DNA of 64,000 nucleotides from positions 1-64,000 of the forward strand of contig NZ_VXKK01000009.1 of the NCBI RefSeq assembly GCF_008693105.1, given 5' to 3'. The translations under genes were made by a program, and so were the position numbers. Of the stretch, positions 17,797-26,180 are shown piece by piece; the first letter of the stretch is position 1, and each line of letters begins with the position of its first letter. This DNA is from Corynebacterium flavescens. GTDB taxonomy: Bacteria > Actinomycetota > Actinomycetes > Mycobacteriales > Mycobacteriaceae. Below the pieces are notes generated by a model. It did no database searches. It was not told the origin of the DNA and was given only the letters and a program-made list of their open reading frames with translations.

Positions 17797-17838
17797 TTGA
17801 CCATCAACCAAAAGGTTTATAAACTAAGGCTTGCCTAA
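17797..17838 (+). promoter_or_regulatory. Strong sigma-A promoter with overlapping DtxR-like iron box
   Basis: -35 TTGACC (17797-17802), a spacer of exactly 17 nt, and -10 TAAACT (17820-17825). The 19 bp at 17820-17838 (TAAACTAAGGCTTGCCTAA) match, on the minus strand, 14 of 19 positions of the DtxR consensus TWAGGTTAGSCTAACCTWA and cover the -10 and expected start near 17832. Iron-loaded DtxR would block the promoter there. The box is weaker than the one at 25391. Confidence 0.5.
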
Positions 17839-17943
17839 TCACGGGTCGTTGTTTGGGGGAGATGCGCTCCACTTCTCCGCTAAGCACCGAAGATTAGTCA
17901 TGGGGAGAGAGCCCGCTAGTGTGCAGCTAGCGGGCTTTCATTA
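17832..17943 (+). ncRNA. Candidate iron-responsive small RNA
   Basis: About 110 nt are bounded by the promoter above and a strong terminator (17910-17936). The only open frame after a purine-rich stretch is an 11-codon one starting at ATG 17861, with its AG-rich stretch abutting the start codon, so translation is doubtful. A pyrimidine stretch CTCCACTTCTCC (17867-17878) is complementary to ribosome-binding sequence, as in trans-acting sRNAs, and can also pair with GGGGAGAG (17902-17909). By analogy with RyhB or MrsI it would repress iron-using genes in iron lack; this is inference. Confidence 0.45.
17910..17943 (+). terminator. Rho-independent terminator
   Basis: Ten-base arms AGCCCGCTAG and CTAGCGGGCT around a 7-nt loop are followed by TTTCATTATTT. 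No convincing gene ends before it, which is what draws attention to the upstream transcript. Confidence 0.8.
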
Positions 17944-17944
17944 T

Positions 17945-18217
17945 TTCTGTATCTTAGACACGTTGTGCGGGCTAATGCTCAGAATGTGTTGTTTTGCAGC
18001 GCCATCTAGTTGCCTCCTTGGACAGCGTCCTGTTTAATTTTCCCTTTACACACGCGGCATAGAGGCTGGCTTTTGGAACAAAGAACAGGAACTCGTAGCT
18101 ACTAGCATGCTCTTGGCCTAAAGCGCGGTATTGACCGCATAAAGGGCGTTTATATTCCAACAGGGAATATAAATCCGGGATTTACGCACGCTCACCAGCG
18201 TAAAGAGGAAGATCTAG
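17945..18217. other. Noncoding stretch with inverted repeats, probable orphaned operon promoter
   Basis: No credible gene. Two clear inverted repeats are present: TTTATATTCC / GGAATATAAA (18149-18158, 18164-18173) and TTTACGC / GCGTAAA (18181-18187, 18198-18204), both of operator type. An AGAGGAAG ribosome-binding sequence (18205-18212) follows at once, but no start codon: the sequence jumps into the middle of a permease gene. I infer that this was the regulatory region of the lost first gene of the ABC operon. Confidence 0.5.
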
Positions 18218-18844
18218 ACACACTTCCTGAACTCGGTGATCACCAGCACCATCGGTACCGTCCTAGAAGTCACCCTCGCCATCTTCTGTGCCTATGCTTT
18301 CGCGTTCATCCGCGCGCCGTTTAAAGGCACGCTTTTCGTCATTCTCTTGGGTTCGATGATGCTTCCCGGTCACGTGACCTTGCTGGTCAACTACATCACC
18401 ATTGCCAAGCTGGATTGGCTCAACACTTATCAGGGTTTAATCTTGCCCGGCATTGGTACCGCTTTTGTGATGTTCCTCCTGCATCAGCAGATGCAGCAGG
18501 TACCGAAGGAACTGATCGATTCCGCCCGCATCGACGGTGCCGGCCACTTGCGCCGCCTGTTTTCGATCGTGCTGCCGATGAGCTCTCCGATGGTCATCAC
18601 GGCCTCACTCATTGTCTTCATGGGTAAGTGGAACAGCTATGTCTGGCCCCTCATCGTCACCAGCACGGTGGAGATGCGCACCCTGCCAATCGGGCTGAAG
18701 TTCCTGCAGAGCCAAGAAGGCTATACCAACTGGGGTTCGGTGATGGCTGGTGCCGTCATCGTCTCCGCACCGATGCTCATCGTGTTCTTCCTCGCACAGA
18801 AGCGCATCATCGGCGGCATCAGCGCCGGTGCACTCAAGGGCTAA
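18218..18844 (+). pseudogene. Truncated ABC permease, UgpE/MalG-like, N-terminus missing
   Basis: The sequence enters at HFLNSVITST, normally near residue 70 of a carbohydrate or glycerol-3-phosphate permease of about 275 residues; a TAG stop closes the frame directly before. Five membrane segments and the ATPase-contact EAA loop (ELIDSARIDGAGHLRRLF) remain, but the first membrane segment and its flanks are gone. GTG 18236 could start a 202-residue product. No partner permease or ATPase gene is nearby. Decay following a deletion is the simplest reading. Confidence 0.75.
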
Positions 18845-18904
18845 GCCTTTCACCTCTCATGTACTCCCATCATTCAAACTTCAAGAAAGAAGCACATTCT
18901 CATC

Positions 18905-20299
18905 ATGCATAACCGCCGTGATCTCATTTTGAGCCGTCGTTCCATACTCGCAGCTATGGGCCTTGGCGCTGCCGGCCTCGGCTTGAGCGCCTGCGTAGGC
19001 GTCTCCAGTGAAGGCTCGAAGGGCGCAGACGCCGCCGAGGGCAGTAGCTTACGCGCCGATTTCCAGCAGGCTCCGGTCGAAATCCCTGCGGAGTATAAGG
19101 ATCGCACCCCCATCGTGTTCTGGGCACCTTTTACCGGCGTCAACTTCGACGCGGTAACGAAGCTTTTCGACGAGTTCAACAAGTCCCAGAGCGACATCTA
19201 CGCGGCAGCTCAATCCCAAGGCAGCTACAACGATCTCTATCAAAAGTTCACTGCTGCACTGCGCGCTCGCAAGGTACCGGACATCGTATGCTTCCCCGAG
19301 CACCGTTGGCTCCAGTACTGGGAGGCCGATGCTTTGGCACCGCTTGACGGTTACTTCGATGATTCCTGGTCTCTCGACGTCTACATGGAGAACTACGTCG
19401 GAGAGGGCCAGGTCGGGGACCAAACCTACGTGGTGCCTTTCGCTCGCTCGACCCCGCTGTTCTACTACAACAAGGATCGCTTCCGCGAGGCAGGCCTTCC
19501 TGAAGAGGGGCCGAAGACCTGGTACGAGTACGCAGAGATGGCTCCGGACCTGCTGCGTCTCGATGCCGGCGGAAACCCGCTAAGCGCCTTCGCCTTCAGC
19601 AACGGTGACCAGTGGTACGGCCAGTCCCACATCTGGGCCTGGGGCGGCAACTTCTCCCGCGATACCACCATCACTGTCGACGAGGGGCCGATGACTGAGT
19701 GGCTCGACTGGAAGCGCAAGTTCATCCACACCGACCACTTCGGCTACATGGCGAAGTCCGGTTTCACTGATTTCACTACCGGAATTGCTGCAGCCTGCCA
19801 CGGCTCTACTGCCTCGCTCGCAGGAGCAAAGAAGACTGCGGAGTTCGAGATTGGTACCGCCTTTATGTTGGGCAAAGACACTGCCGGCCCCAAGGTTCCC
19901 ACCGGCGGTTCCGGCCTGTCCATTGTGAAGTCGGAGTCCCAAGAACGTCAGGATGCCTGTGCTGAACTCTTCCGTTTCTTGGCTCAGCCTGAGAAATCCG
20001 CACAGTGGCACCAAGAGACCGGCTACCTTCCTATCGTGAACGCTGCTCGTGACACCGACATTGTTAAGAAGCTCGTCGCCGAGGATCCGAACTACAAGAC
20101 CGCGCTCGACCAGGTTCCCAATGCACAGACCGCTGACACCATCACCTGGTGGGAGGCGCCCGTTGAGAAGATCGACGAGGCAATGGCGGCCGTTTATGGC
20201 GACAACGCAGATCCTGCGGGCGAGGTCAAGAAGCTTCAGGCCGCCTTGGAAGACAACATGAAGAAGTACGCTGACACCATCACCGAGGTACAGCAGTGA
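18905..20299 (+). CDS. ABC transporter substrate-binding lipoprotein, UgpB-like
   Basis: A 464-residue extracellular binding protein of family 1 (UgpB/MalE type). The N-terminus has a twin-arginine signal (LSRRSILAAMGLG) and a lipobox with C30 (GLSAC), so it is probably exported folded by Tat and anchored by lipid. The body shows the expected QGSYNDLYQKF and VPFARSTPLFYYN segments. It follows the truncated permease by 60 bp, and its stop overlaps the next gene by 3 nt. The ligand is probably glycerol 3-phosphate, a glycerophosphodiester or a sugar; without permeases it may be an orphan or use a distant ATPase. Confidence 0.82.
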   Translation: MHNRRDLILSRRSILAAMGLGAAGLGLSACVGVSSEGSKGADAAEGSSLRADFQQAPVEIPAEYKDRTPIVFWAPFTGVNFDAVTKLFDEFNKSQSDIYAAAQSQGSYNDLYQKFTAALRARKVPDIVCFPEHRWLQYWEADALAPLDGYFDDSWSLDVYMENYVGEGQVGDQTYVVPFARSTPLFYYNKDRFREAGLPEEGPKTWYEYAEMAPDLLRLDAGGNPLSAFAFSNGDQWYGQSHIWAWGGNFSRDTTITVDEGPMTEWLDWKRKFIHTDHFGYMAKSGFTDFTTGIAAACHGSTASLAGAKKTAEFEIGTAFMLGKDTAGPKVPTGGSGLSIVKSESQERQDACAELFRFLAQPEKSAQWHQETGYLPIVNAARDTDIVKKLVAEDPNYKTALDQVPNAQTADTITWWEAPVEKIDEAMAAVYGDNADPAGEVKKLQAALEDNMKKYADTITEVQQ

Positions 20300-21591
20300 A
20301 TGAGCAACGCCTCCTAGTCATCTCCGTCGATGCGATGGAGGATGTCGACGCGAACTATGCGCGAACACTTCCCTCCTTCGCGCGCGTGCTCGAGGGCTGT
20401 GCCCAAGCGCAGATCCGCTCGGTTTATCCCACGTTGACTTACCCGGCCCATTCGGCACAGCTCACCGGGTGTCCGCCGGCACAGTCCGGAGTGTTTAATA
20501 ACGTGCTCATGCAACCCGGCATCGATCACCCAGATTGGTTTTGGGACTATTCATTCTTGAATGTGCCTTCTATCTTGGATGCCGCGCATGAGGATGGACG
20601 TCGCGTCGCTGCAGTGCAATGGCCAGTCACGGCTGGTGCGCCCTTCGACATCATCATTCCGGAGATCGGAAATGTTGAGTCCACAGGAGGACTGCAGGCA
20701 ACGATGCACTCGGTGTGTTCGGAGCGTGGCTTCGAGCTCTTTGAGCGGCATCAGGGCAAGATCATCACGGAACCGAAGACCAACCACGGCCCCTTCGCGG
20801 CGGCAGTGGGGGCGGATATATTGCGTGAAGATCATCCGGAAGTCATGTTCATTCACTTTGTGGAGCTCGACAGCGCGCGCCACAAGTATGGGCCAACCGG
20901 GCCACACGTCAATGCCGCACTCGAGGCCGTTGATGAGCGTCTCGGCGTTCTCTTCGCGGGACTCGATGATTCAGGTCATGCCGAGCAGACCAATATCGTC
21001 ATTGTTTCGGATCACGGGCAGCTAGAAACACTCCAGCACACCAACCTCAATATCCTTTTCCGGGATCGGGGCTTTTTGAAAACCGATGAGGAAAACAATC
21101 TCCTCGATTGGGATATTTACCTGCATAGTGCGGGTCTATCTGGGCAGATCTTCTTGAAGGAAGGGCTCAGTTCACAGCGCCTGCGCGAGATCGAGGACCT
21201 TTTGGATGAGATCGTGGCGGAGCCGAAGTATCGCATTCGCGAGATCCTCACGGCAGCGGATGCACGCGAGCTCCACGGACTTGACGGTCCGTTTAGCTGG
21301 ATCGTGGAATCCGAGCCGGGCGTTATCGTGGGCGGTGCCCTTGACAGACGCGTCGTCGTTCGGCGCCAGGACGAGGATTTCCGTGGCTATCTTGGAAATC
21401 ACGGTCACCATCCCACGCAGGGGAATCAGCCGGTGTTCTTTGCCAAAGGCCCGGCGTTTCTGCCGGAGGCGGACGGCGGGCGCCGCGAGATGATCGAGGA
21501 GGCCGCGACCTTTGCCAAGGTTCTCGGTGTCGAACTGCCCACCGCGGTCGGTTCGGCGATGAGTGATCTGCTCATTCCTGAGCTGCGCTAG
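20296..21591 (+). CDS. Type I phosphodiesterase / nucleotide pyrophosphatase family protein
   Basis: A 431-residue alkaline-phosphatase-superfamily enzyme with two-metal motifs: D in VISVDAMED, the nucleophile Thr in TLTYPAHSAQLTG, D/H in FVELDSARHKYG, DH in VSDHGQ, and the late His in GNHGHHP. It has no signal peptide, so it should act in the cytoplasm. Translationally coupled to the binding protein (GTG start overlapping its TGA), it probably cleaves the imported phosphodiester or phosphonate. Substrate is inferred from context only. Confidence 0.8.
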   Translation: MNEQRLLVISVDAMEDVDANYARTLPSFARVLEGCAQAQIRSVYPTLTYPAHSAQLTGCPPAQSGVFNNVLMQPGIDHPDWFWDYSFLNVPSILDAAHEDGRRVAAVQWPVTAGAPFDIIIPEIGNVESTGGLQATMHSVCSERGFELFERHQGKIITEPKTNHGPFAAAVGADILREDHPEVMFIHFVELDSARHKYGPTGPHVNAALEAVDERLGVLFAGLDDSGHAEQTNIVIVSDHGQLETLQHTNLNILFRDRGFLKTDEENNLLDWDIYLHSAGLSGQIFLKEGLSSQRLREIEDLLDEIVAEPKYRIREILTAADARELHGLDGPFSWIVESEPGVIVGGALDRRVVVRRQDEDFRGYLGNHGHHPTQGNQPVFFAKGPAFLPEADGGRREMIEEAATFAKVLGVELPTAVGSAMSDLLIPELR

Positions 21592-21626
21592 AAAAGGTCG
21601 GACGCTCGCTTTTCGCGTGCGTCAAT

Positions 21627-21657
21627 AAGGGGTGTCTCGGCATGTGCGGCACCCCTT
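21627..21657 (+). terminator. Hairpin after the phosphodiesterase gene
   Basis: Eight-base arms AAGGGGTG and CACCCCTT around a 15-nt loop, 35 bp past the stop codon. There is no T-run, so this is a moderate candidate for the operon end. Confidence 0.45.
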
Positions 21658-21732
21658 GGCCTACTGTGGGGCCCCTATCAGTTACTTTCTGCCGCCCTGC
21701 TGAATCGCAGTCCGGCAACTACACTTGTATGC

Positions 21733-23154
21733 ATGACTGACCTGCAGCAAGTCCATTCTGTGGATGAGGCCGTCGAACGCCTCATTGAGCTCTATGACAC
21801 CTCGTGCCTCTTGGCAAAACAGGCGTTGTCCACTGGAAATTACGAGGAATACCGTTATGTGACCTATCCCAAGATTGCGGTGGAGGTCCGGGAGTGGACG
21901 CCAATCGATCGTTCTGAGCCCTTCGGCTATGTTGATGAGGCGGGGCGTTATAGCGCGGTTATTTCCAAACCTCACCTCATCCGGGCGTATCTCCGCGAGC
22001 AGCTGGCGCGACTGGCAGGCAACTACCATTGCGATATATTTGTTGGCTACTCGGATCAGCGAATCCCGCCTGAGTACATCCGTGATTCGGGTGATGCCTC
22101 CGAGGCGCGTAGAGCAGGGGATAAGGCAGCCGAGATTCCGCGCCCCACTCTCGATGAGGTCAATGACGCGATCATTGACGGGGAATGGGAAGCATTCCAT
22201 GGAGAGGAAAAGCCCCTCTTTCCCTTTGGGCCCCAGCGCTTTGATATTGCTTGCGCGCGCATCGAGCATTACACCGGCATTGAGGTGGACTCGGTGCAAA
22301 AGTACATCCTCTTCACCAACTACGCCATGCATACCACCGAGTTTGTATCCTTCGGGCTGCGCGAGCTAACGAAGGAAGACTCTCGGTATAAGGCGCTAGT
22401 CTTGCCCACTGGGGAGACCATTCATCCCAACGATGCGGTGGCGCTCGATATTGATGAGCTCACTTTAACGTCCCGTTTCCAGATGCCACGTTTCGATCTC
22501 ATCACCGATGTAGGGGATGGAATCACCATGATCAATATTGGCATCGGCCCCTCTAATGCCAAGACGATCACGGATTGCCTAGCGGTCTTGCGCCCCGAGG
22601 CTTGGATCATGATCGGGCACTGTGCAGGCCTGGATGGGCGCATGCGCATCGGTGACCTCATCTTGGGCAACGCCTATCAGCGTGAGGATCATATTCTCGA
22701 TAACCGGGTGGCCACGGGGAATCCCATTCCGGCTATCCCGGAGATTCAGCGGATGCTGGAAGCCTCTGTGGACGAGGTCTATGGCAGTGACAATCCGCTG
22801 ATGCGCACGGGCACAGTGCTTTCCACCGATGATCGCAATTGGGAGTGGCGCACCAACCGTGACCTTTGGGGTTGGCTCCAGCATTCGACGGCGGTGGCAG
22901 TGGACATGGAATCCTGCACTTTGGCTGCCAACGGTTATCGTTATCGCATTCCCTATGGAACACTGCTTTCGGTCTCGGATTTACCCTTGCATGCGGTGCC
23001 GAAGCTGCCCGCCCAAGCCCAAGCATTCTACTCCAACTCCAAAGAAGCCCACGTCATGTGTGCGGTACGCGCGATGGAACAGTTGGCGGAGAATCCGGAG
23101 CGGCTGCGCACGCGCAAGCTGCGCCGAACCTTGGGTGAGGTTCCTTTCCGCTAA
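21733..23154 (+). CDS. amn: AMP nucleosidase
   Basis: A 473-residue enzyme that splits AMP into adenine and ribose 5-phosphate, which adjusts AMP and energy charge. The N-terminal AMN domain (about 1-165) and the C-terminal PNP/UDP phosphorylase-fold domain (with GIGPSNAKTITDCLAVLRPEAW and VAVDMESCTLAANGYR) are in the usual order and length. Leaderless: TACACT ends 7 nt before the ATG. A purine-type phosphoribosyltransferase follows on the same strand and could reuse the freed base. Confidence 0.92.
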   Translation: MTDLQQVHSVDEAVERLIELYDTSCLLAKQALSTGNYEEYRYVTYPKIAVEVREWTPIDRSEPFGYVDEAGRYSAVISKPHLIRAYLREQLARLAGNYHCDIFVGYSDQRIPPEYIRDSGDASEARRAGDKAAEIPRPTLDEVNDAIIDGEWEAFHGEEKPLFPFGPQRFDIACARIEHYTGIEVDSVQKYILFTNYAMHTTEFVSFGLRELTKEDSRYKALVLPTGETIHPNDAVALDIDELTLTSRFQMPRFDLITDVGDGITMINIGIGPSNAKTITDCLAVLRPEAWIMIGHCAGLDGRMRIGDLILGNAYQREDHILDNRVATGNPIPAIPEIQRMLEASVDEVYGSDNPLMRTGTVLSTDDRNWEWRTNRDLWGWLQHSTAVAVDMESCTLAANGYRYRIPYGTLLSVSDLPLHAVPKLPAQAQAFYSNSKEAHVMCAVRAMEQLAENPERLRTRKLRRTLGEVPFR

Positions 23155-23286
23155 ACGTCTGATACTCGCCCGGTACCTACCTGCCACTCTTTTGGGCAGT
23201 TTTTGACGCTCTTTTCTCCCATGACGCGTGGCCTCGCTACACTATGGGGAAAGCCAAAAGGATTCTTCTAAGGAGCCAGCTGCATC

Positions 23287-23811
23287 GTGAGCGTCAATAA
23301 CACCCCGGAGTGGGTTCACCCAGAACGCGAGAACCTAACGTGGGAGACGTTCGGCGAAGCCAGCCGCAACCTCTCTCAGCAGATCATTGACTCGGGGTGG
23401 TTTCCGGATCTGATCGTTGGCGTTGCTCGAGGCGGTCTCATCCCGGCCGGCGCCATTGGCTATGCCATTGGTGTCAAGGCCATGGGCGCCATCAACGTGG
23501 AGTTCTATACCGATATTGGTCAGACTCTCCCGGATCCGGTCATCCTCGACCCACAGCTAGATACCGCCTCTTTGCGCGACAAGAAGGTCCTCATCATCGA
23601 TGACGTGGCGGATTCAGGCAAGACGCTCGACTTGGTGGTCAACTTCTTAGAGGAGACCGCGTCCGAGGTACGCTCCGCGGTGATTTACACCAAGCCGACC
23701 ACCATCTTCGAGCCGGACTTCTCCTGGCTGAAGACGGATAAGTGGATCAACTTTGCTTGGTCGGTCCTGCCGGTCATCACCGCTGATGGCTCCTTTAGGG
23801 AAGGCGCCTAA
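23287..23811 (+). CDS. Purine-type phosphoribosyltransferase
   Basis: A 174-residue type I phosphoribosyltransferase. The PRPP-binding loop is VLIIDDVADSGKTL, and the pyrophosphate loop VGVARGGLIPAG is also present. Length and the EFYTDIG segment suggest the xanthine/guanine/hypoxanthine group, but base specificity cannot be read. The GTG start has an AAGGAG 10 nt upstream, and a TACACT at 23238-23243 gives a transcript with about 40 nt leader, unlike the leaderless neighbours. Confidence 0.82.
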   Translation: MSVNNTPEWVHPERENLTWETFGEASRNLSQQIIDSGWFPDLIVGVARGGLIPAGAIGYAIGVKAMGAINVEFYTDIGQTLPDPVILDPQLDTASLRDKKVLIIDDVADSGKTLDLVVNFLEETASEVRSAVIYTKPTTIFEPDFSWLKTDKWINFAWSVLPVITADGSFREGA

Positions 23812-23832
23812 AGCGCACTACACTGCTGTTGC

Positions 23833-25344
23833 GTGCCTAAACAACAGCAATCAGCGTCCGCCCGCTCGAACGCTAACGCCGCGCCCACCGGCGTCATCGC
23901 GAGCTTCCGCTATGCCTTTTCCTCCCCCGCACGGTTGCGGATGGAGGTATTCGGCGGCATTGCGGTCGCCCTCGCGCTTATCCCCGAGGTCTTGAGTTTT
24001 TCCATCTTGGCCGGGTTAGATCCGCGCACGGGCCTGTATGCCTCGGTCATCATGGCTATATCCATTGCATTTACCGGTGGGCGCCCAGCAATGATCTCGG
24101 CTGCGGCCGGCGCGGTGGCGCTGGTCATTGCGCCTTTGGCCAAGGCTCATGGCCTCGATTATGTGGTCGCGGCTGTGCTTCTGGCCGGTGTTATTCAGAT
24201 AACTTTGGGCCTGCTCGGCTTTGCCAAGCTCATGCGGTTTATCCCGCGCAGCGTGATGATAGGTTTCGTCAACGGTCTGGGCATCTTGATGTTTCTGGCG
24301 CAGCTGCCCTACCTGCACGATGTGCCGTGGACGGTCTACCTCCTCGTTGGCCTGGGCTTGGTCTTGATGCTGGGATTGCCCCGCCTCAACCCCGCCATTC
24401 CGACACCCCTAGTCGCCATCGTCGTTGTCACCGCCGTGGCGTGGGCCGCGGGCTGGCGGGTCCCCGAAGTTGCAGATACGGGCGAGCTTCCCAGAGGCTT
24501 GCCCGGCCTATTTCTGCCGCAGATTCCTTGGAACATGGAGACGTTTATAGTGATTGCGCCTTATGCGGCCGCCGTGGCTTTGGTGGGTTTGATGGAGTCG
24601 TTGTTGACCGCCAAGCTCGTTGATGACATCACGGATGTGCACTCCGATAAGACCCGCGAATCGCTGGGGCAGGGCGTGGGCAACATACTTTCTGCAGCCA
24701 TTGGTGGCATGGGTGTGTGCGCGATGATTGGGCAGACCATGATCAACGTCAAGACTTCCGGAGCACGCACGCGCTTGTCGACGTTCCTCGCCGGCGTCTT
24801 CCTCCTCATCCTCTGCCTCGGGCTGGGAGACTTCGTGGGCAGGATCCCCATGGCGGGGCTCGTCGCTGTGATGATCGTGGTGGCGGCAACGACCGTGAAT
24901 TGGCATTCGGTACGGCTCCGCACGCTGCGGCTGATGCCGCTTTCGGAGACCCTATGTATGGTGATCACCGTCGTGGGAACCGTGCTGACAAAGAACCTTG
25001 CTATCGGGGTTATTCTGGGTGTAATCGCCGCCACCTTGGCCTTTGCGCAGAAGGTGGCGCACCTAGTCAGTGTCGAGGAAACCGCGCCAGGGAAGTATCA
25101 AGTGCTGGGACAACTGTTTTTCGCTTCCTCGAATGACCTGGTCTATAGCTTTAACTACCGCGCTGCGGAATCCACGGTCATCATCGATCTTTCCAAGGCG
25201 GAGATCTGGGATGCTTCGGCCGTTGCCGCGCTGGATTCGGTGAGGCATAAGTACAGCCAGCATGGAGTCATCGTGGAGTTTCGCGGCCTCGATGGTCCGA
25301 GCCAGAGGCGTTTAGCGCGCCTGAGCAAGGCGATGGGGGAGTAG
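23833..25344 (+). CDS. SulP family anion transporter
   Basis: A 503-residue secondary transporter for sulfate, bicarbonate or a similar anion. After about 30 polar residues come 10-12 membrane segments with the SulP signature (GLDPRTGLYASVIMAI, TGGRPAMISAAAGA), then a C-terminal STAS domain (about 400-503, IIDLSKAEIWDASAVAALD). GTG start with TACACT 8 nt upstream. It follows the phosphoribosyltransferase by 21 bp but has its own promoter. Confidence 0.87.
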   Translation: MPKQQQSASARSNANAAPTGVIASFRYAFSSPARLRMEVFGGIAVALALIPEVLSFSILAGLDPRTGLYASVIMAISIAFTGGRPAMISAAAGAVALVIAPLAKAHGLDYVVAAVLLAGVIQITLGLLGFAKLMRFIPRSVMIGFVNGLGILMFLAQLPYLHDVPWTVYLLVGLGLVLMLGLPRLNPAIPTPLVAIVVVTAVAWAAGWRVPEVADTGELPRGLPGLFLPQIPWNMETFIVIAPYAAAVALVGLMESLLTAKLVDDITDVHSDKTRESLGQGVGNILSAAIGGMGVCAMIGQTMINVKTSGARTRLSTFLAGVFLLILCLGLGDFVGRIPMAGLVAVMIVVAATTVNWHSVRLRTLRLMPLSETLCMVITVVGTVLTKNLAIGVILGVIAATLAFAQKVAHLVSVEETAPGKYQVLGQLFFASSNDLVYSFNYRAAESTVIIDLSKAEIWDASAVAALDSVRHKYSQHGVIVEFRGLDGPSQRRLARLSKAMGE

Positions 25345-25383
25345 CTGCGAGTAGTACTTTCGAACCAATTTTCATTCCCCCTG

Positions 25384-25412
25384 TTGCACTTTAGGTAAGG
25401 CTAACTTTATTC
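25384..25412 (+). promoter_or_regulatory. Promoter with strong DtxR iron box
   Basis: TTAGGTAAGGCTAACTTTA (25391-25409) matches 16 of 19 positions of the core TTAGGTTAGGCTAACCTAA. It fills the spacer between -35 TTGCAC (25384-25389) and a -10 near 25407-25412. Fe-DtxR would repress the heme-oxygenase-like gene when iron is plentiful. Confidence 0.75.
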
Positions 25413-25460
25413 TGTTGGCAGTACTTTGTTGCAGGATATCTATGAAGCGTAGGAGGGTGA

Positions 25461-26051
25461 ATGATGACCATCGCAATGGAAAGAACCAGCCTGGCACAGC
25501 CCCTGTCGGATGCATTGTATAAAGAGACTGTCCGTGCACACATGGGTGCCGGGGTTAGTCACCTTGGTTTGACTCCGCATAGTGCGGGCAATCGAGGTTT
25601 GTCCGTCTATCGGGGCCAGTTGTGGTTCATTTACGAGGCGCTCGAGCGCTCGGCGAGGGCCGTGGCTGGTACCGAATTTGGTTCGCTCATCTTTGGCTAC
25701 GCGGGTAGAAGCCGCAGGGAACTTGAGCAGGACCTGGAAGGCACTTGGGGAGGTAACTGGCGTGAGCGTCTAAGGCTCCTGCCTGCCACTGCAGCTTATG
25801 TGGCGCGGCTCGAAGAAACTGCTGATGCGGAGTTTTCTCTGCAGGTCTTAGCCCAGCATTGTGCACGCTGTGTGGGCGATTCTGCCGTGGGGGTTATGTG
25901 TGGGCCAGGATCTGCTTGGATTGATTCCTTGCGCTTGGGCGAAGGTGAGCGCGCGCAGTTCATGCAAGAGGTGGCAACGGCCTGCAAGTTCAGTGCACTT
26001 CTGTCGAGCGAAATTGTCCGGCAGAGGCGGCATATAGGCAGTCATAACTAA
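25461..26051 (+). CDS. Divergent heme-oxygenase-like protein
   Basis: A 196-residue, mostly helical protein aligning over its length with HmuO of C. diphtheriae (LSDALYKETVRAHMG with TAQAHEKAEH; LWFIYEALERSARAV with LFYTALEQAVDAV). The proximal heme ligand fits H27. The distal helix, normally GDLSGGQ, reads GDSAVGV (from G139): Asp is kept but the second glycine pair is lost, so catalysis may be altered. AGGAGG lies 4 nt before the ATG. It is under a DtxR box and upstream of ferritin. The role is heme iron release or heme binding. Confidence 0.65.
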   Translation: MMTIAMERTSLAQPLSDALYKETVRAHMGAGVSHLGLTPHSAGNRGLSVYRGQLWFIYEALERSARAVAGTEFGSLIFGYAGRSRRELEQDLEGTWGGNWRERLRLLPATAAYVARLEETADAEFSLQVLAQHCARCVGDSAVGVMCGPGSAWIDSLRLGEGERAQFMQEVATACKFSALLSSEIVRQRRHIGSHN

Positions 26052-26067
26052 GGTGAGCCTACCGGAA
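26049..26067. promoter_or_regulatory. Second DtxR-like box, upstream of ferritin
   Basis: TAAGGTGAGCCTACCGGAA matches 15 of 19 positions of the degenerate DtxR consensus. It begins in the stop codon of the heme-oxygenase-like gene, 114 bp before ferritin. In C. glutamicum DtxR activates ftn from upstream sites, so activation is possible here. Confidence 0.4.
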
Positions 26068-26180
26068 TTGGTGGTTGACATGCAGGTTTGGTTAAGCAAG
26101 CCTCGCTAGCGTGTGCCAAATAATTCTGTAAAGTAAATAGCAGTTGTTAATAAATCACTCGCACAGAGAGGTATTTTCTT

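Noticed and set aside
17831-18037. 68-codon open frame across the candidate small RNA
   Set aside because: It runs through the terminator hairpin and has no ribosome-binding site or leaderless signal at its start.
26094-26112. A third DtxR-like site (TTAAGCAAGCCTCGCTAGC) before ferritin
   Set aside because: Only about 10 of 19 consensus positions match.
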